A DNA stretch of 64,000 nt from Tretioscincus oriximinensis (Eukaryota > Chordata > Lepidosauria > Squamata > Gymnophthalmidae). The first letter of the stretch is position 1. Each line of letters begins with the position of its first letter. Of the stretch, positions 1 through 12,100 are shown piece by piece. The position numbers were made by a program, and so were the translations under genes. A model generated the notes under the pieces. It was not told the DNA's origin. It saw only the letters and a program-made list of their open reading frames with translations, and ran no database searches. Where the stretch lies: positions 1,477,604-1,541,603 of the forward strand of contig JAJVDF010000215.1 of the NCBI GenBank assembly GCA_022410635.1, written 5' to 3'.

Positions 1-110
1 ATACAGCTTAAAACCGTAAAAACAGGAAGCCAAAATTCTGTCAGGAAGTAGAGAAACAGGAAGCTGGCAGTTTGACACTGTTTACGTATAGAATCTCATA
101 TATAATAGGC
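1..110 (-). repeat. fragment of unclassified repeat family R2
   Basis: The minus strand of this stretch (TTCCTGTTTCTCTACTTCCTG, then ...GTTTTAAG) matches 43400-43495 on the plus strand closely. The same family recurs at 5351-5925, 14575-15000 and 58365-58865. Confidence 0.6.
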
Positions 111-513
111 AGACATGAGTTTGTTTTTATCACTTCCCCTTTTTGTTCCCAGAGGCTTCATCCATCCTGCCTCCTCGAAATCTTATAATTCCCAGACTCT
201 AAATTCAACCTCCTTACCTAGTTTTCACTCTAACCAATGGTGTCATCTGATGTCCATATTGAAGGGTAGAAACAGACTTATTACCCATAGCATAGCGAGA
301 TTTAGACAGTGAAAACCACCCCTGGAAGAAAAAATACAGAGTAAAGAGCTGTGGTGTCTTCCCTAGGTGCTGCTTTCACAGAACAAATTGACTAGATTGT
401 ATTAAGTGTATGTAGCAAGGAATTTTTAAAATATTTTTTTTTACAAAGAGCCCCACAAGGAGTAACACCCATTTGCACTATGAATAAGAAAGAGGGTTTT
501 CATACAGACTTAC

Positions 514-642
514 TTGTTCTACTAGGCTGTTAAAAGTTTTTCTCTTGGTCTGAAGCAATTCCAAAGCATCGAAAATACGCAAGATGACTTGATCCAATTC
601 ATCACATACTTCTGCTGGTCCTATATCTTCTGGAGGAGCCAT
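514..642 (-). CDS. CCDC115: CCDC115 N-terminal coding exon (partial gene, continues off left edge)
   Basis: Read on the minus strand this exon encodes 43 residues containing CDELDQVILRIFDALELLQ and TKRKTFNSLVEQ. It aligns with the N-terminal coiled coil of vertebrate CCDC115 (human has [20 protein letters not shown] at the same place). CCDC115 is the animal relative of yeast Vma22, an ER/Golgi factor for assembling the V-ATPase V0 sector. The exon ends CAA|GTAAGT at 514/513, in phase 0. A pyrimidine-rich TTTTTACTTGTTAG lies directly before the first ATG (640-642), so this is probably exon 2, entered by splicing; the ATG may then be internal. Head-to-head placement with IMP4 matches the mammalian arrangement and supports the call. 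The remaining exons lie beyond position 1. Confidence 0.8.
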
Positions 643-1444
643 CTAACAAGTAAAAAGATTTGCAAATCCTTTGATTTCAATTGACTATTGTCTTCCACTG
701 TTCCTTTCAGTTTTGCTGTATGATCTGCATCTGTTTGTAACCTCAGATAGCCTTGGTCATGGGTGTGGATTATATGTATTTGGATGTATACACTTAATTT
801 ATATTATTTTTGCAAAATATGCATTGGTCTTTTTTAAAAAAAACACACAACTATAAATGTTAGAAGCCAACTGCTAACATTTTAATTCTCTTATATCTGT
901 TTTAAGTTTATTGTTATAACTTTTGAACTTCTTTATAGAACTATGTGGACTGTAAATAATGGAATTCCACCTTGCTGCCGATCCATGTTGTGCTTACTAA
1001 AAAACAAATGGAATTCCACCGATTAGCTATCTCTTAACTGTGAATCCTGTGATGGCTACAAAAAGTACTGTGTGAACTACAGGATTAAATGAGAAACAGC
1101 AAACTGAAATGGGTATTTGAGATGCAGATCTAGGAAAAAAATGCCAGTCCTGAGGGAGGCCAAGGAAAGGAAACAGACTATGTGAATCAATGGAGCAAAA
1201 AGATAACTGGAACATCATTTTAAGAATCATGGCATCTTACTAAAGATCTAGGGTATATTTACACACAGCCTTATTCTGCCCTATGTCTTGGACTAGAGAC
1301 CCACTTTAGCATGCTACCATGGACTATGACAGGCCTGCCACAATCTGCACTAACACTCAGGTGGCAAAACCCAAGACTGAGGCCAAGATAAGGTTAAAAT
1401 GCCCCAGATAACGAGTAATTCTCTAGTCACTAGACGTTCAGTTA

Positions 1445-1735
1445 CTTGATGCTACTTAAAAACTGAGTGTTGGAGGAGGCAATGTTGCACCAGGACCAGA
1501 GTAGCTCAGTCCAGTGGAGAGGAGTCAGCACCCTCTACTAGCCTTAGCTTCAGCCAACTTAGCTGTTTGAAAGTGAGCTTTTGCAAGTGGAAGAACTGGT
1601 ACCATCACTTCAATGTGATGGGGAAGATACAATGCGATTCTTTGGGCAAAAAACAGCTTGTAAGCTGCTAGTCCCTTTGGGTGGGAAAAACAGGATATAA
1701 AAACCCAATTCTTCTTCTCCTTCTTCATATATCTA
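1445..1735 (+). mobile_element. tRNA-derived SINE (type B) copy
   Basis: Contains GCACCCTCTACTAGCCTTAG, shared with 20735-20770, and a 3' tail ending GGATATAAAAACCCAATTCTTC. Inside the CCDC115 intron. Confidence 0.55.
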
Positions 1736-1845
1736 TCGATAGGCATGGTGGTACAGAGGTTAAGAACAATGGCCTTTCAATGCCGAAGTCGTTCTTTCGG
1801 GGCCCGATCTTTGGCTGTGGAGAGGGGCCACTAGANCAGGGAAGT

Positions 1846-1995
1846 TCATTAGGGTGGATTTACAGGCTACTAGAGCTGGGGATAAAACTTGGCCATTTGC
1901 ATGCCAGGGTAGCCTTTGGCAGCCCCCCTGCCATAGTCTACACTAGCATGCAAGTGTCAGCCCTTTATTCCAAGGCTGAGCTCTGTGCAAATAGC
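1846..1995. repeat. foldback (palindromic) repeat FB copy
   Basis: The left arm (AACTTGGCCATTTGCATGCC) is answered by the right arm (GCCATAGTCTACACTAGCATG). Diverged copy of the family best seen at 56230-56406; a more diverged copy lies near 1249-1395. Confidence 0.5.
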
Positions 1996-2321
1996 TTTCA
2001 TCTATCCATGGCTTTATCAGTCTCTAGCCTGCTTTGCAGAGTTATTGCAGGGATGAAGCTGAGAAGGAAGACGTTGTCCTCTCTTGCTGTCCTGAGGAAA
2101 AAAGCAGAGGATGCGAAGGAAGGAATAATACAGATAAAAGGAATAAACACAGATATCCAGGCACCATTGATTTCCTCACTCTGCAAAATGGAAAGAGATA
2201 AAACTATACCTCTTTTAGGAAATCCAAAATCCAGCAGATACCCTGGCCTTTTGGTGTCCAACTAATGCAGAAGATCGAGTCCTTGTCTGAGGCTGCCACT
2301 AAGTGCTCTTCCTCCTTTCTT

Positions 2322-2354
2322 TCCGTCCCTTCTTCCTTCCTTCCTTCCTTCCCC
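2322..2354 (+). repeat. (CTTC)n microsatellite
   Basis: CTTCCTTCCTTCCTTCCTTC run in a pyrimidine-rich stretch. Confidence 0.8.
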
Positions 2355-2855
2355 AACTCTACCTTCCTCCTTGAGCTCAGCGTCCGAGAGTTCTTATGGC
2401 ACTGACTGTTCGACCCCGCCTCCTCCTCCTGACTACCCAATCAACTCGCAGGATTTACAATCATACACCAATCGGCTCCAAGCTGGATATGAAGGCCCGC
2501 CCACCAGTGCCTTGGTTTTAATAATGTCCTTCAAAAAAGCGTCTTTTTTCGGGCCTTCCGGCTTGCCGTACGACGTATGCATGATGTATTGAATGTGGGT
2601 TGCTGGAAGCAGATTCCCTGTTGTTTCGGCGTATAACGTAAAGGCTTGAGGTGAGTGGGACTGCTGCATAGGAACGCCGATGCCGACCTGAACCAAAAGT
2701 CTATTCAGAAAATAGAGACGTTTAATTTCCTAATTGAACGTCCCATGAGATAAATAGGACTCCTTGACGTTAGGAAACATGGCGTACGGGCTTGTTCCAA
2801 TTGATCTCAAACATGGCTTCTCGTTCGCCCCTTGACTTGCGAAATTGTAGCTCAC

Positions 2856-2876
2856 AAGCGTGATGGCCGCCATCAT
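2856..2876 (-). CDS. CCDC115: probable CCDC115 first coding exon (7 codons)
   Basis: On the minus strand ATG ATG GCG GCC ATC ACG CTT is followed directly by GTGAGC, a good donor. Joining it in phase 0 to the exon at 514-642 keeps the frame open and gives an M-A-A start like that of mammalian CCDC115. The second ATG sits inside an ATGGCGGC (YY1-type) motif, which often overlaps start codons of housekeeping genes. There is no transcript evidence and the exon is very short, so this is an inference. Confidence 0.42.
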
Positions 2877-3131
2877 TGTTCCCGGAGTTCTACACACGTT
2901 CTGCCACTACGCTGCTCTTTCCTCTTTCGTGCGGCCATCTTTGTCAGGGGCAACCAATCGTCTCTCTCGGCCTCTTTCCTTTGCTTTTCTTATAGGCTGA
3001 AGTGGCGTTTCACTGACCAATGAGAACATCTGAGAGGGGGAAGGAAAGGAGGACGGAAGAAACAAGAAAAAAATCCTCTCTAGATCCACGTGGTGGGACG
3101 GACAGAGAGCTGGAGTTGTGCAGCGGCTATC
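2856..3131. promoter_or_regulatory. putative bidirectional CCDC115/IMP4 promoter
   Basis: The roughly 250 bp between the proposed CCDC115 start (minus) and the IMP4 start (plus) is unique-looking and lacks an obvious TATA box. It contains YY1-like GCCGCCATC (2866-2874) and GCCATCTTTG (2934-2943), and two CCAAT boxes in NF-Y context (2954-2958 and 3017-3021). This combination is typical of divergent housekeeping promoters. Start sites cannot be placed from sequence alone. Confidence 0.55.
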
Positions 3132-3134
3132 ATG
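3132..3134 (+). CDS. IMP4: IMP4 exon 1 coding part (initiator Met only)
   Basis: The sequence GGCTATC-ATG is followed directly by GTAAGG, so exon 1 contributes only the start codon. Exon 2 resumes with TTG CGC CGT (L R R), giving the M-L-R-R start of vertebrate IMP4. The start is forced because exon 2 has no upstream in-frame ATG after its acceptor. Confidence 0.9.
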
Positions 3135-6100
3135 GTAAGGGCAGGCAGGGGCAGGAGGGCGAAAAGGTTCTTTTTCACTTATTCTTAAGAACAGAGAACA
3201 CCAGTCTCTTCAAAAATTTGTCTTCAACCTCTTAACTAAAACCATATCAATACGACCNGTTACCTCNTTAGAAGTGCTACTTAGAGATCATCTNCCAATG
3301 GAAAGAGGNTTTGTATCTAAAGTATACAAGGTTTTAATAGATTACCAAACCATAAGCTCTCCTTCTCTTAAGACCTTCTGGGAATCAGCTTGCAGTGTCA
3401 GAATTGAAGATAAGGCTTGGTCAGATCTGCCCGGTAAAATGGTCCTGATGCATTTGTCTCAGGCTGACCGAGAACTTAACTTGCGAGTTTTATACCGTTG
3501 GTATCGAACTCCCGTCACTCTCTCTCGGATGTTTGCCAATTGTAACCCCATATGCTGGCACGGTTGTCGACAACTTGGTACGTACTTGCATCAATGGTGG
3601 GAATGTCCCAAAATCCAGAAGTTCTGGATGATGATTCAAGCCACTTTGTGTGACATCTTCAACACCAAACTTACTCTCTCTCCTCCAGCTCTGATTTTTC
3701 TGTTTCAATACAACCTTGATCAACACATGATTATCTATCGTAATCTAATATATAGCCTTCTAACTGCAGCCAAATTTGAGGTTGCCACCAATTGGAAATC
3801 TGCTGAGAAGCTCTCTAAGAAATCCTGGGTTTCCAGGGTATGGACTGGAGTTTTAAATGAGCTGATTCATGGTCAGCAATCCAAAATGTTAGGTCAAAAG
3901 GGTGATTCCCGATTCACTAAGAAATGGTCTCCGTGGATACTGGCTGCTAGGACTGACCATACCCTTTCCCCCCCAGACTCTCCATCTCGTACTTTCCTGG
4001 ATAGACGATTAGCACAGCTATTCTCCTTTCTTCCTGATTTCTCTACGTCAGATTCACTCCCACCACCCCGATGTCTGTCCTAAGAACTAGCATAAGAGTC
4101 ATGTCATATTCTATTTTTAATAACAAAAAGACCATGGATCCTGTATTGTTGATAGCTTTATTTAAACTGTTATTTTTGAATTTGAACTGTTATATTCTAT
4201 TTAAGATTTTGATGATGCTTCTGTTTTATGTATAAGACATTTCCATATGTTATACTGATTGATTGTATTACTTGAATATATAAATAAACTATTTATATAT
4301 TAAAAAAAAAGAAAAGAAAAAAAAAGAACAGAGAACACCAGGCAGAAGAGGAGCTCTGCTGAATGGGGTCCCAGCCCTTGTGGTCCAGCATCCTGTCTCA
4401 TTGGGTGGCCCCTCAGTTGCTCCTGAGCATCCCAAACAGGAGGTAGAAGGAGGAGGCAAATCCTTNCCTCTTTCCCTCAAGGCCATAGAACTGGCATTTG
4501 GAGCACAGCTGCCACATGCAAAGCGGGATAGTGAAAGAATTGGGTCACTGTTATAGATCAGGTGGANAAAATCATAGGAACAAGTATTAACTGAATGCTG
4601 TTTTAATGTTTATATTTAATTTGAGTAAAAGTACAAGAGAGGATATCTATTTAGTGGGACAGTTACTAATTTCACAGTAATTACAGCACAGTCGCTTTGG
4701 ATGAGGGGAGGCGGGAGCAATGGATGGACCATTCAAAAATGGCACTATTATACCATTGAAATGTCCAGTAAGGAGGGCAACANGAGAAAGNTAGGTGGCA
4801 TGAGCTTTCGTAGACACGTCTACTTCTTCAGATGCTATTGTAAAGTTATTATATAATATACAGGGCACTTCAAAGATGTATACACACTGTGAACTTCCAT
4901 AGAAAATTTATTTACTGTTCTACTGTTCTATAATGTTAAATAAAGAACAAATGTTAATACTGTTCAAATTGGTGACCTGCAGCACCGATACAATTCTGAG
5001 TACGAGTCACCACTGATTCTGTACATCGCATGGGAATTCAAAGTGTGTATACATTTTTTGGAAGCGCCCTGTATAATAACAAAAAAGCTGAGGACTGAGC
5101 CTTGGAACTTTAATGCATGTGAAAAGGAGGCACGCATGTACAAGAGCACTTTATCCTAGGAGAGCTCTATGTAGGAGCTCTTCATGTAGGAGCTCTAATT
5201 TAGAGGCATCTTGTCTGTCTCCAACCTGCTAGTAGTACTAGTGTCTACTATAGTTAGTATCGTTGATATATTTGGTCTTTATCTGTTTTCTTCCTAAAAC
5301 TAGTTCTTGTCAGCTTTGTGGAATGTCCCCTGCTTCAAGCCCTGTGTAATTTAGACTCGTTCCCCCAGCCAACTTCTTGACAGCAGAAAATTTTATTTCC
5401 GTGGGCAGGACTGGGTGCTTATTGGCAAAAATTGTATTATTTATTTATTTATTTATTTATACTTATACCCCGCCCTATACCCGAAGGTCTCAGGGCGGCA
5501 AAAACAGTAAAACATCAATACAAAAATTAAAAAAAAGTATAAAACAATATTAAAAGTAGGGATAGAGATGGCATTTCTTCAGCCAAAGGCTGTGGTAAAG
5601 GCCCGTAGCTGTAGTCCACAGGGCAAGACCCCATGCAGACTGGGCTGAATTGAAGAAGCTGCCTGCTGTTCGGAGGCCAACTACACTTCCCAGCAGGCTC
5701 CACCCCAGCCCAATAACAGCTCTGTTTCACCCTGCACATATTTGGGGCTGCTGCTGTTACTACTATTATAANTGTGNAGCTGCTAGGCATCAGTAAGCAC
5801 TTATCATCTTGAAAAAACAGTGTAGAAAAGCAGGCAGAAAAATAACCGATAACCACAAAACTAGAAACAAAATTTCTGCCCAAAGGTGAGAAAACAGAAA
5901 CTGATCATTTTATTATTGTTGACAACTGGCACCCAGCCTATAGAAAAAAAAATCAACCTTATCCACTGAATACTTCAGTCAGATCCCTTCGTTGATAACA
6001 TTTTGCTCCNCTGATTTGGTGGCTTGTTGTGAACAGCAAAAAAGAGGGGAAGGATATATATTACTTTCTCACCATGTTTTTGCATTACTGTAGTTGCGCC

Positions 6101-9100
6101 GTGAAGCTCGTCAGCGGCGAGAGTATCTCTATCGCAAAGCNCAGGAAGAAAAACTACGGACCCTCGAAGAGAAGAAGGAAAAAATCAAGAAAGCACTAGA
6201 TGGTATCAACAGTTTTTTCACATCTGCTAAATATCATTTAGCTTTAGTTTTATTATTTATTTATATTTATTTATTTGTACTTGTACCCCGCCCTATACCC
6301 GAAGGGTCTCAGGGTGGCCAACCATAGGGTGGTACACATAGCTTTTGTTGCTTTTTCCAGAACAGACACCCTGTGGAGTAGGTGGGGCTGAGAGAGTTCA
6401 AAGAACTGTGACTGGTACAGCTGGCTTTCGTGGAGGAGTGAGGAATCGAACCGGGAGACTACCAGATAAGAGTCCCACACTCTAACCACTACACCAAGCT
6501 TTATTTGACTTTCATATAAAAATACNTTAAAGCTGATTTTATGCTATCTCATTTGTTGCTGCTTCCAAAGGGTTTGTTATTTATTGCCTAATGCATGAAA
6601 ACTTTGGCAGGCATTTTGAAGTTTTTTACAATCTGGTAGTAGCAGAGGTAATCTCTCCTGTGTCCCATAATTCTTCTTGTTCTTCTCTCCTAGAGAACTG
6701 TCTCATTCCTACAGAACTGCGGAAAGAGGCTTTGGTGCTCCAGAAAGCCCTTGAGTTTGATGATGGAGGTGGAGAGGGTAAGTGTCTTGCTGAAACAAAA
6801 GTATGATACTATTTTTGAAAATAAACAAAACAAAAATGGTTTTGCATTAAACAGCCTTCAAAGTTGTGAGCTTGGCCCAGAGCTGCACCTTGAAGTCAAA
6901 ATATCTTTCTGAAGATTTATCAGCTGCTTATTTGTTTATAAAATCACAAGAAGTTGTTTTCAATGAACTTGCAGAAACTTTCCAAAAAACATGNCAGTGA
7001 TGCTATGCAACATACTGGAACAGCAAGTGTTCGGAAATCCTTTAACTCAGCCGTTTAAAAAACATACTGAGCATAGTTTCAAGCTACATTATGGGAAGTT
7101 TTTTAAAAGAATTTATATATATAAATGGAGTAATAGAAAAAGGAAAAGGGAAGAAATGAAAAGGAAAAAAGATTAAAACAGAAGAGAGNACAATTAAAAA
7201 ATAAAAATAGAAACCTAACATTTGTACTTAACTTTCCCTTCCTTTAGAGCCAAAAATTTGCTCCCTTTTACATGCTGACTATTCTTATTTCCTTATTCAA
7301 CTATTGTCCACGTTCTATTCTTATATTTCTATTTTGTATTAGGAGCTTATGCTAAAGTGTGTCTGTTACATTCCTCAATATATCACTTTCAAGTCTATCT
7401 CTTTTGTCTTTCATTAAGTGCAGTTTCTCAATAATATAATGATGCCATTTCTTAATATTCCACTGAGTTGCATTGGGTGGCTATCAATAGTTGTTCATGT
7501 AAAATGTATACAGTGGTACCTCGGTTCTCGAACGCCTTGAATGTCAACCAAATCGGTGTTCGACCAGGCGATTCCAGAAACTTTTGTCCTGGAATCCGAA
7601 CCCCTATTTGGAACTCGAACTTCCCTTGGCGTTCTTTCGGCCCGGCGCGCCTTGCTTGCGTCATCAGTATGCGTTTTTTCGGCCCGGCGCGCCTTGCTTG
7701 CGTCACCAGTGTGTGTTTTTTCGGCCCGGCGCGCCTTGCTTCGGTTCTCGAACAATTTGGTTCTCGACTGTCCTGCCGGAACGAATTCTGTTCGAGAATC
7801 GAGGTACCACTGTACTTCATTTTCAAGTAAGTTTAAAGTGTTAAACATCAGCAACAAACAATTTTCTTTAGAATAAATATATGCTTTTCTCCATATGATG
7901 ATATGGTTCTATGTTAATTGGTTTGAATAAAACCCTTTGGTTTTGTGGTTATTCCTAATTTGATTTTTCACACTGATATGGGTGCATCAATTTAATATAG
8001 CAATTTTTTAAAAAACAAGTGGATGTGGCACTCTTGTCTTTTCTTGGCAGGAATAACAAGCCATGTAGATGATGAATACCGCTGGGCAGGAGTAGAGGAT
8101 CCACGCATTATGGTTACTACATCACGTGACCCCAGTTCTCGCCTCAAGATGTTTGCTAAGGTAAGGAAACATGGAGGGATGATTTTTCTTTTAAGGGTAC
8201 CATTTGGAAAAAGGCAAGGCTTGGACCAAAGATGGGCTGGAAGAGGAGCCTGCTTAGACTGTATATTTCATCTAACTATGCTGGCCTTGTGATCCAAAAT
8301 ATACTTGCAGATGGATTGGGTTTGGACAAAAGGTTTAGAAAAGCGTTTTACTTTCAGGATCTCTTATTTTGCAAAANCAAAATCAAAAGTGTTTCAAGAA
8401 GTTGGCCATACCATATCAAATATAGGCAAGAATAAATATAGAATATATACTGAGTTATTATTTCACTAGATCTGATTGACGTGCGTGAAATCAGATCATG
8501 GGATGGATAAGGTGAATAAAGAAAAATATTTTCTTTATTATACAACACTAGGTCTAGGGGGCATGTTTTGAAATTGATAGGCAGAAGAGTTGGGACAGAC
8601 AAAGGGAAGTCATTGGTAGGTGGAGTTGGTGGTAGCTAGCAGCCTGGATAGCTTTTAAGACAGGATTAGACAAGTTCATGGAAGTCAAGGGTATAAATAG
8701 CTAGTAGGATGGATCTCTTGACTCTTCCTCCAAGATGGGCAACAGGCAGAACTCCTGGCGTACCATTTGCACAAAGTGGAGATGAGATGAGGTTTGCCTT
8801 CTTCTGCTTGAGACTGCCCAGGTGGCAGTCTCAAGTGGCCCACTGTGAGATAGGATGCTGGACTAGATGGGCCTTGGCCCCACTCTGCAGAGCTCCTCTT
8901 ATGTTCTTATGCTAATGCTGGATAAGAGCAAAAGAGGAGCTTTGCTGAATCGGGTCATAGCCCATCTGGGTTAAGATTCAGCCTCGAAACAGTTGCTCAC
9001 CAATTGTTTCTGGGCATCTCAAGCAGAAGACACAGGCAAAATCTGCACCCACTCTTGACACCCCACAAATTGTGTTTTGAGGCATACTGTGATCCCTTTA

Positions 9101-12100
9101 GAAGCCTTTGAAGAATTACTTCTTCAGTATGTGTTAAGAAAGTGATTTACTGAACAGCTGTGCAACAGGTTGCTTAATCAGAACTGAAGCAGCTAGGCAG
9201 TCAGGTTGCCATTCTTTTATAGCAAAGCTTTGAGGACCAATCATCAGCCAGTATTGACCCTGTTCTAAAAAAATCTCCAAAATTCAGATAATGAACACCC
9301 AGCATTCCAAAAATTTAAGCTTGCGTCCTCTAAATGGAAACAATCAATGGTCATTTTCTGGATCTGAGTGAAACCTAAGTTGTGCCCTGTTAGGGATAAC
9401 TAATCATCCATTACAGTTATATAGGATTATGAATCTGAATTTTGTAGCTCTTTCTCATCCATCTTGCCTATTCAGGAAATCAAGCTTATTTTCCCTGGGG
9501 CCCAACGCATGAACCGAGGTCGGCATGAAGTGGGCTCTCTTGTTCGTGCCTGCAAAGCCAATGGTGTTACTGACTTGCTGGTGGTCCATGAGCACAGAGG
9601 GGTGCCGGGTAAGTGACTTGAAAGTTGTAGGAAGGGGGATAGATGTGAAGTAGAGTGTATCACTTCCATATTTGAAGAAGAAGAAGAACTCGGTTCTTAT
9701 ACCCCGCTTTTCTCACCTTTCAAAGGGACTCAAAGTGGCTAAGTGTTTTTGTCTCATTTACGTTGTAGGCAGTNGTTGACACTGGCTTCCAGAACTGGGT
9801 GTTTTTGTGGGTAGTTTTTATTTGACTGTTACCAGAACCCACCCAGATTGGAAGGCTACAGTGGCTATATCCACACAGCTATATTCGAAATTTCCTGATC
9901 ATCCAGTTTATCAGTTTTCCAGTTTTAACGTGCTTTGTTCATACCTTTACAATATATTCCAGGTTCTGTCATTCTGTCAGCTTCTGCCAAGGGAAATTTT
10001 CTGTGAACATTACTCACTCCCCTGGCAGCCATTTTGTTTGCTAGCTGTCAATTGAAAGTCCAGTTTTTCCTCCCAAATTTCTCCCATGTCAGAGGAACAT
10101 CCCCACCTCATAGATTCCTTTATCTATCACTCTCACAGTTTCTTGCCAGTTAGCTTTTTCGATAATGTGGATAATTGAATCTAAAACCTGAAATCGGTTA
10201 GTTTATATCATATTTTCCCAACCTGTGGTATGTGTACTTCTTGGGGTACATGGTNCACCAGTTGGGGTTACTTGAAAATAATACTGGGAATGGTGAAAAA
10301 CACTAAAAAAGGAGTTAAAATAAAAACACAAAAATAAAATCATAGTTTTGGTTTATAAAGAAGTTGTCATAGACCCACCCATTACATATTATGTAATCGC
10401 ATATGTATCCTTCCCGTCTTCGGCAAAACCGTGTGTGCATCAATTGAGTAAGTTATATTAATAGGTCAAGATATCGTTCCTTTTTACAAGTGAGGTTATA
10501 CCTGTCTTCATTTGAATCTGATTTTAAAAAACGAGGATCCGTGAAACAAATTTAGGGATTACATTAAAATTAAGAGCCATGTTAAATTAATTATTTTTAA
10601 AATGAAATTAATTCTTAAATGGAAAATAAAAGCCAATAAAAGTAATTAGGTTAATCTGAGTCGTTTAATTATTTAGCTAACCTAAAAAATGGAAAACAAA
10701 CAATTTTTAGGGATGTGTGGGGATAAAGAAGATGGTCATCAAAGGATAACATTGGGAACTGCTGATTTAATAATCTGTGGGGCAAAAAACACACTTTTGA
10801 TCATGTCTGGATGCAACCATGTAGTTCCCTGCCTTGCTGGCTTCAGGCTGAATTTTGAGGATGGTTTCTGTAGATTAAGAACATAAGAAGAGCCATACTG
10901 GATCGGGCCACAGCCCATCTAGTCCAGCATTCTGTCTCAAACAGAGGCCCACCAGATGTACTGGGGCAGTCTGAACAGAGGAAAGCAAAATATGCACCTG
11001 TTCATGACTCCCTGCAAATGGCATTTCAGGAGTCCTGCCTGTTGCTCCATCCTAGAGGCAACATCCAGACATCCATCCTAGTACCCAAGGCAGCTGGAGG
11101 GCTGCACTCCCGGGAGTGGGATGCCCCTATTGCATCCCTGGAGGTTTCATCCTGATGCCTATTTCTGTCTCTCTGCTTCTCCAGGTCAGATACCTTGGAC
11201 TCAAGGGAAGAAACACGTTCCCTGAGAGCCAGGAGCTCCTTGCACCAAACACAACACCCATGACCTTAGCTTGAGATTTGGTAATATATGTATAATTGGA
11301 AAATAAGAAAACAAAATAAATATATTTTAAAAAAGAGATAATGTCCTTAACTTGCAAGGATTTCCTATGTTTAATGCCTGGCATTCTCAAGCTCACTATG
11401 AATTGTGTTTGACAGCAACAGGCTGGATAGACTAACAGATTTATCCCTCTTATACATTACTACATTTTCACCTACTTTACTATATATATATAAATATTAT
11501 TTATTATGGGTTGCAAATTAAATCTGATTATTTCTATCCTCATTCTTTTAGATGGCCTTATAGTCAGCCACTTGCCTTTTGGTCCAACTGCCTACTTCAC
11601 ACTCTGCAACGTTGTAATGCGTCACGACATCCCAGATATTGGCACCATGTCAGAGGCACATCCCCACCTCATCTTTCACAACTTCACTTCCCGTCTTGGG
11701 CAGAGGGTAAGATTTTATAAAGCTATTACATTTGTGTTATAATTAGATGCCCAAGAAAATAGGCAAAAAACAATGCCTGCTTTTTCATATATTTGCTGGA
11801 TGTCTGTAAAGTTACCATTGAAATAGGAGATATTGGTGCAGTCTGCAGTGAGGAGTTGGACCAGGTCAGCACCAGACTTCCAGTAAGCCAATGGTCTGGA
11901 TAAGATGATGTATTGAAGTGGATCCCATCAACCAATTAAATTACTTATTTACTTGTTTACCTGTCCTATAGCTAAAGAACCCAGAGTGGATCACAATAAA
12001 AAAANCCCATAAAATAGAGTAAAATAGAACAATGAAAAAAAAGAACTATATCTTCAAAGACATGGGGGCATTCCTTGAAACTGACAGGCTGAACAAGGAA

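Noticed and set aside
1681..2265. 194-codon plus frame
   Set aside because: It spans a SINE tail and a foldback repeat and shows no protein family features or splice context.
7638..7735. Regularly spaced repeats resembling a mini CRISPR array
   Set aside because: The units are directly tandem with no unique spacers, inside a vertebrate MITE.
7452..7876. Overlapping frames of 86-124 codons on both strands with a repeated FGPARLA or ARRAGPKK phrase
   Set aside because: They arise from the 42-bp tandem repeat in a TA-flanked mariner-like MITE; no frame is preferred.
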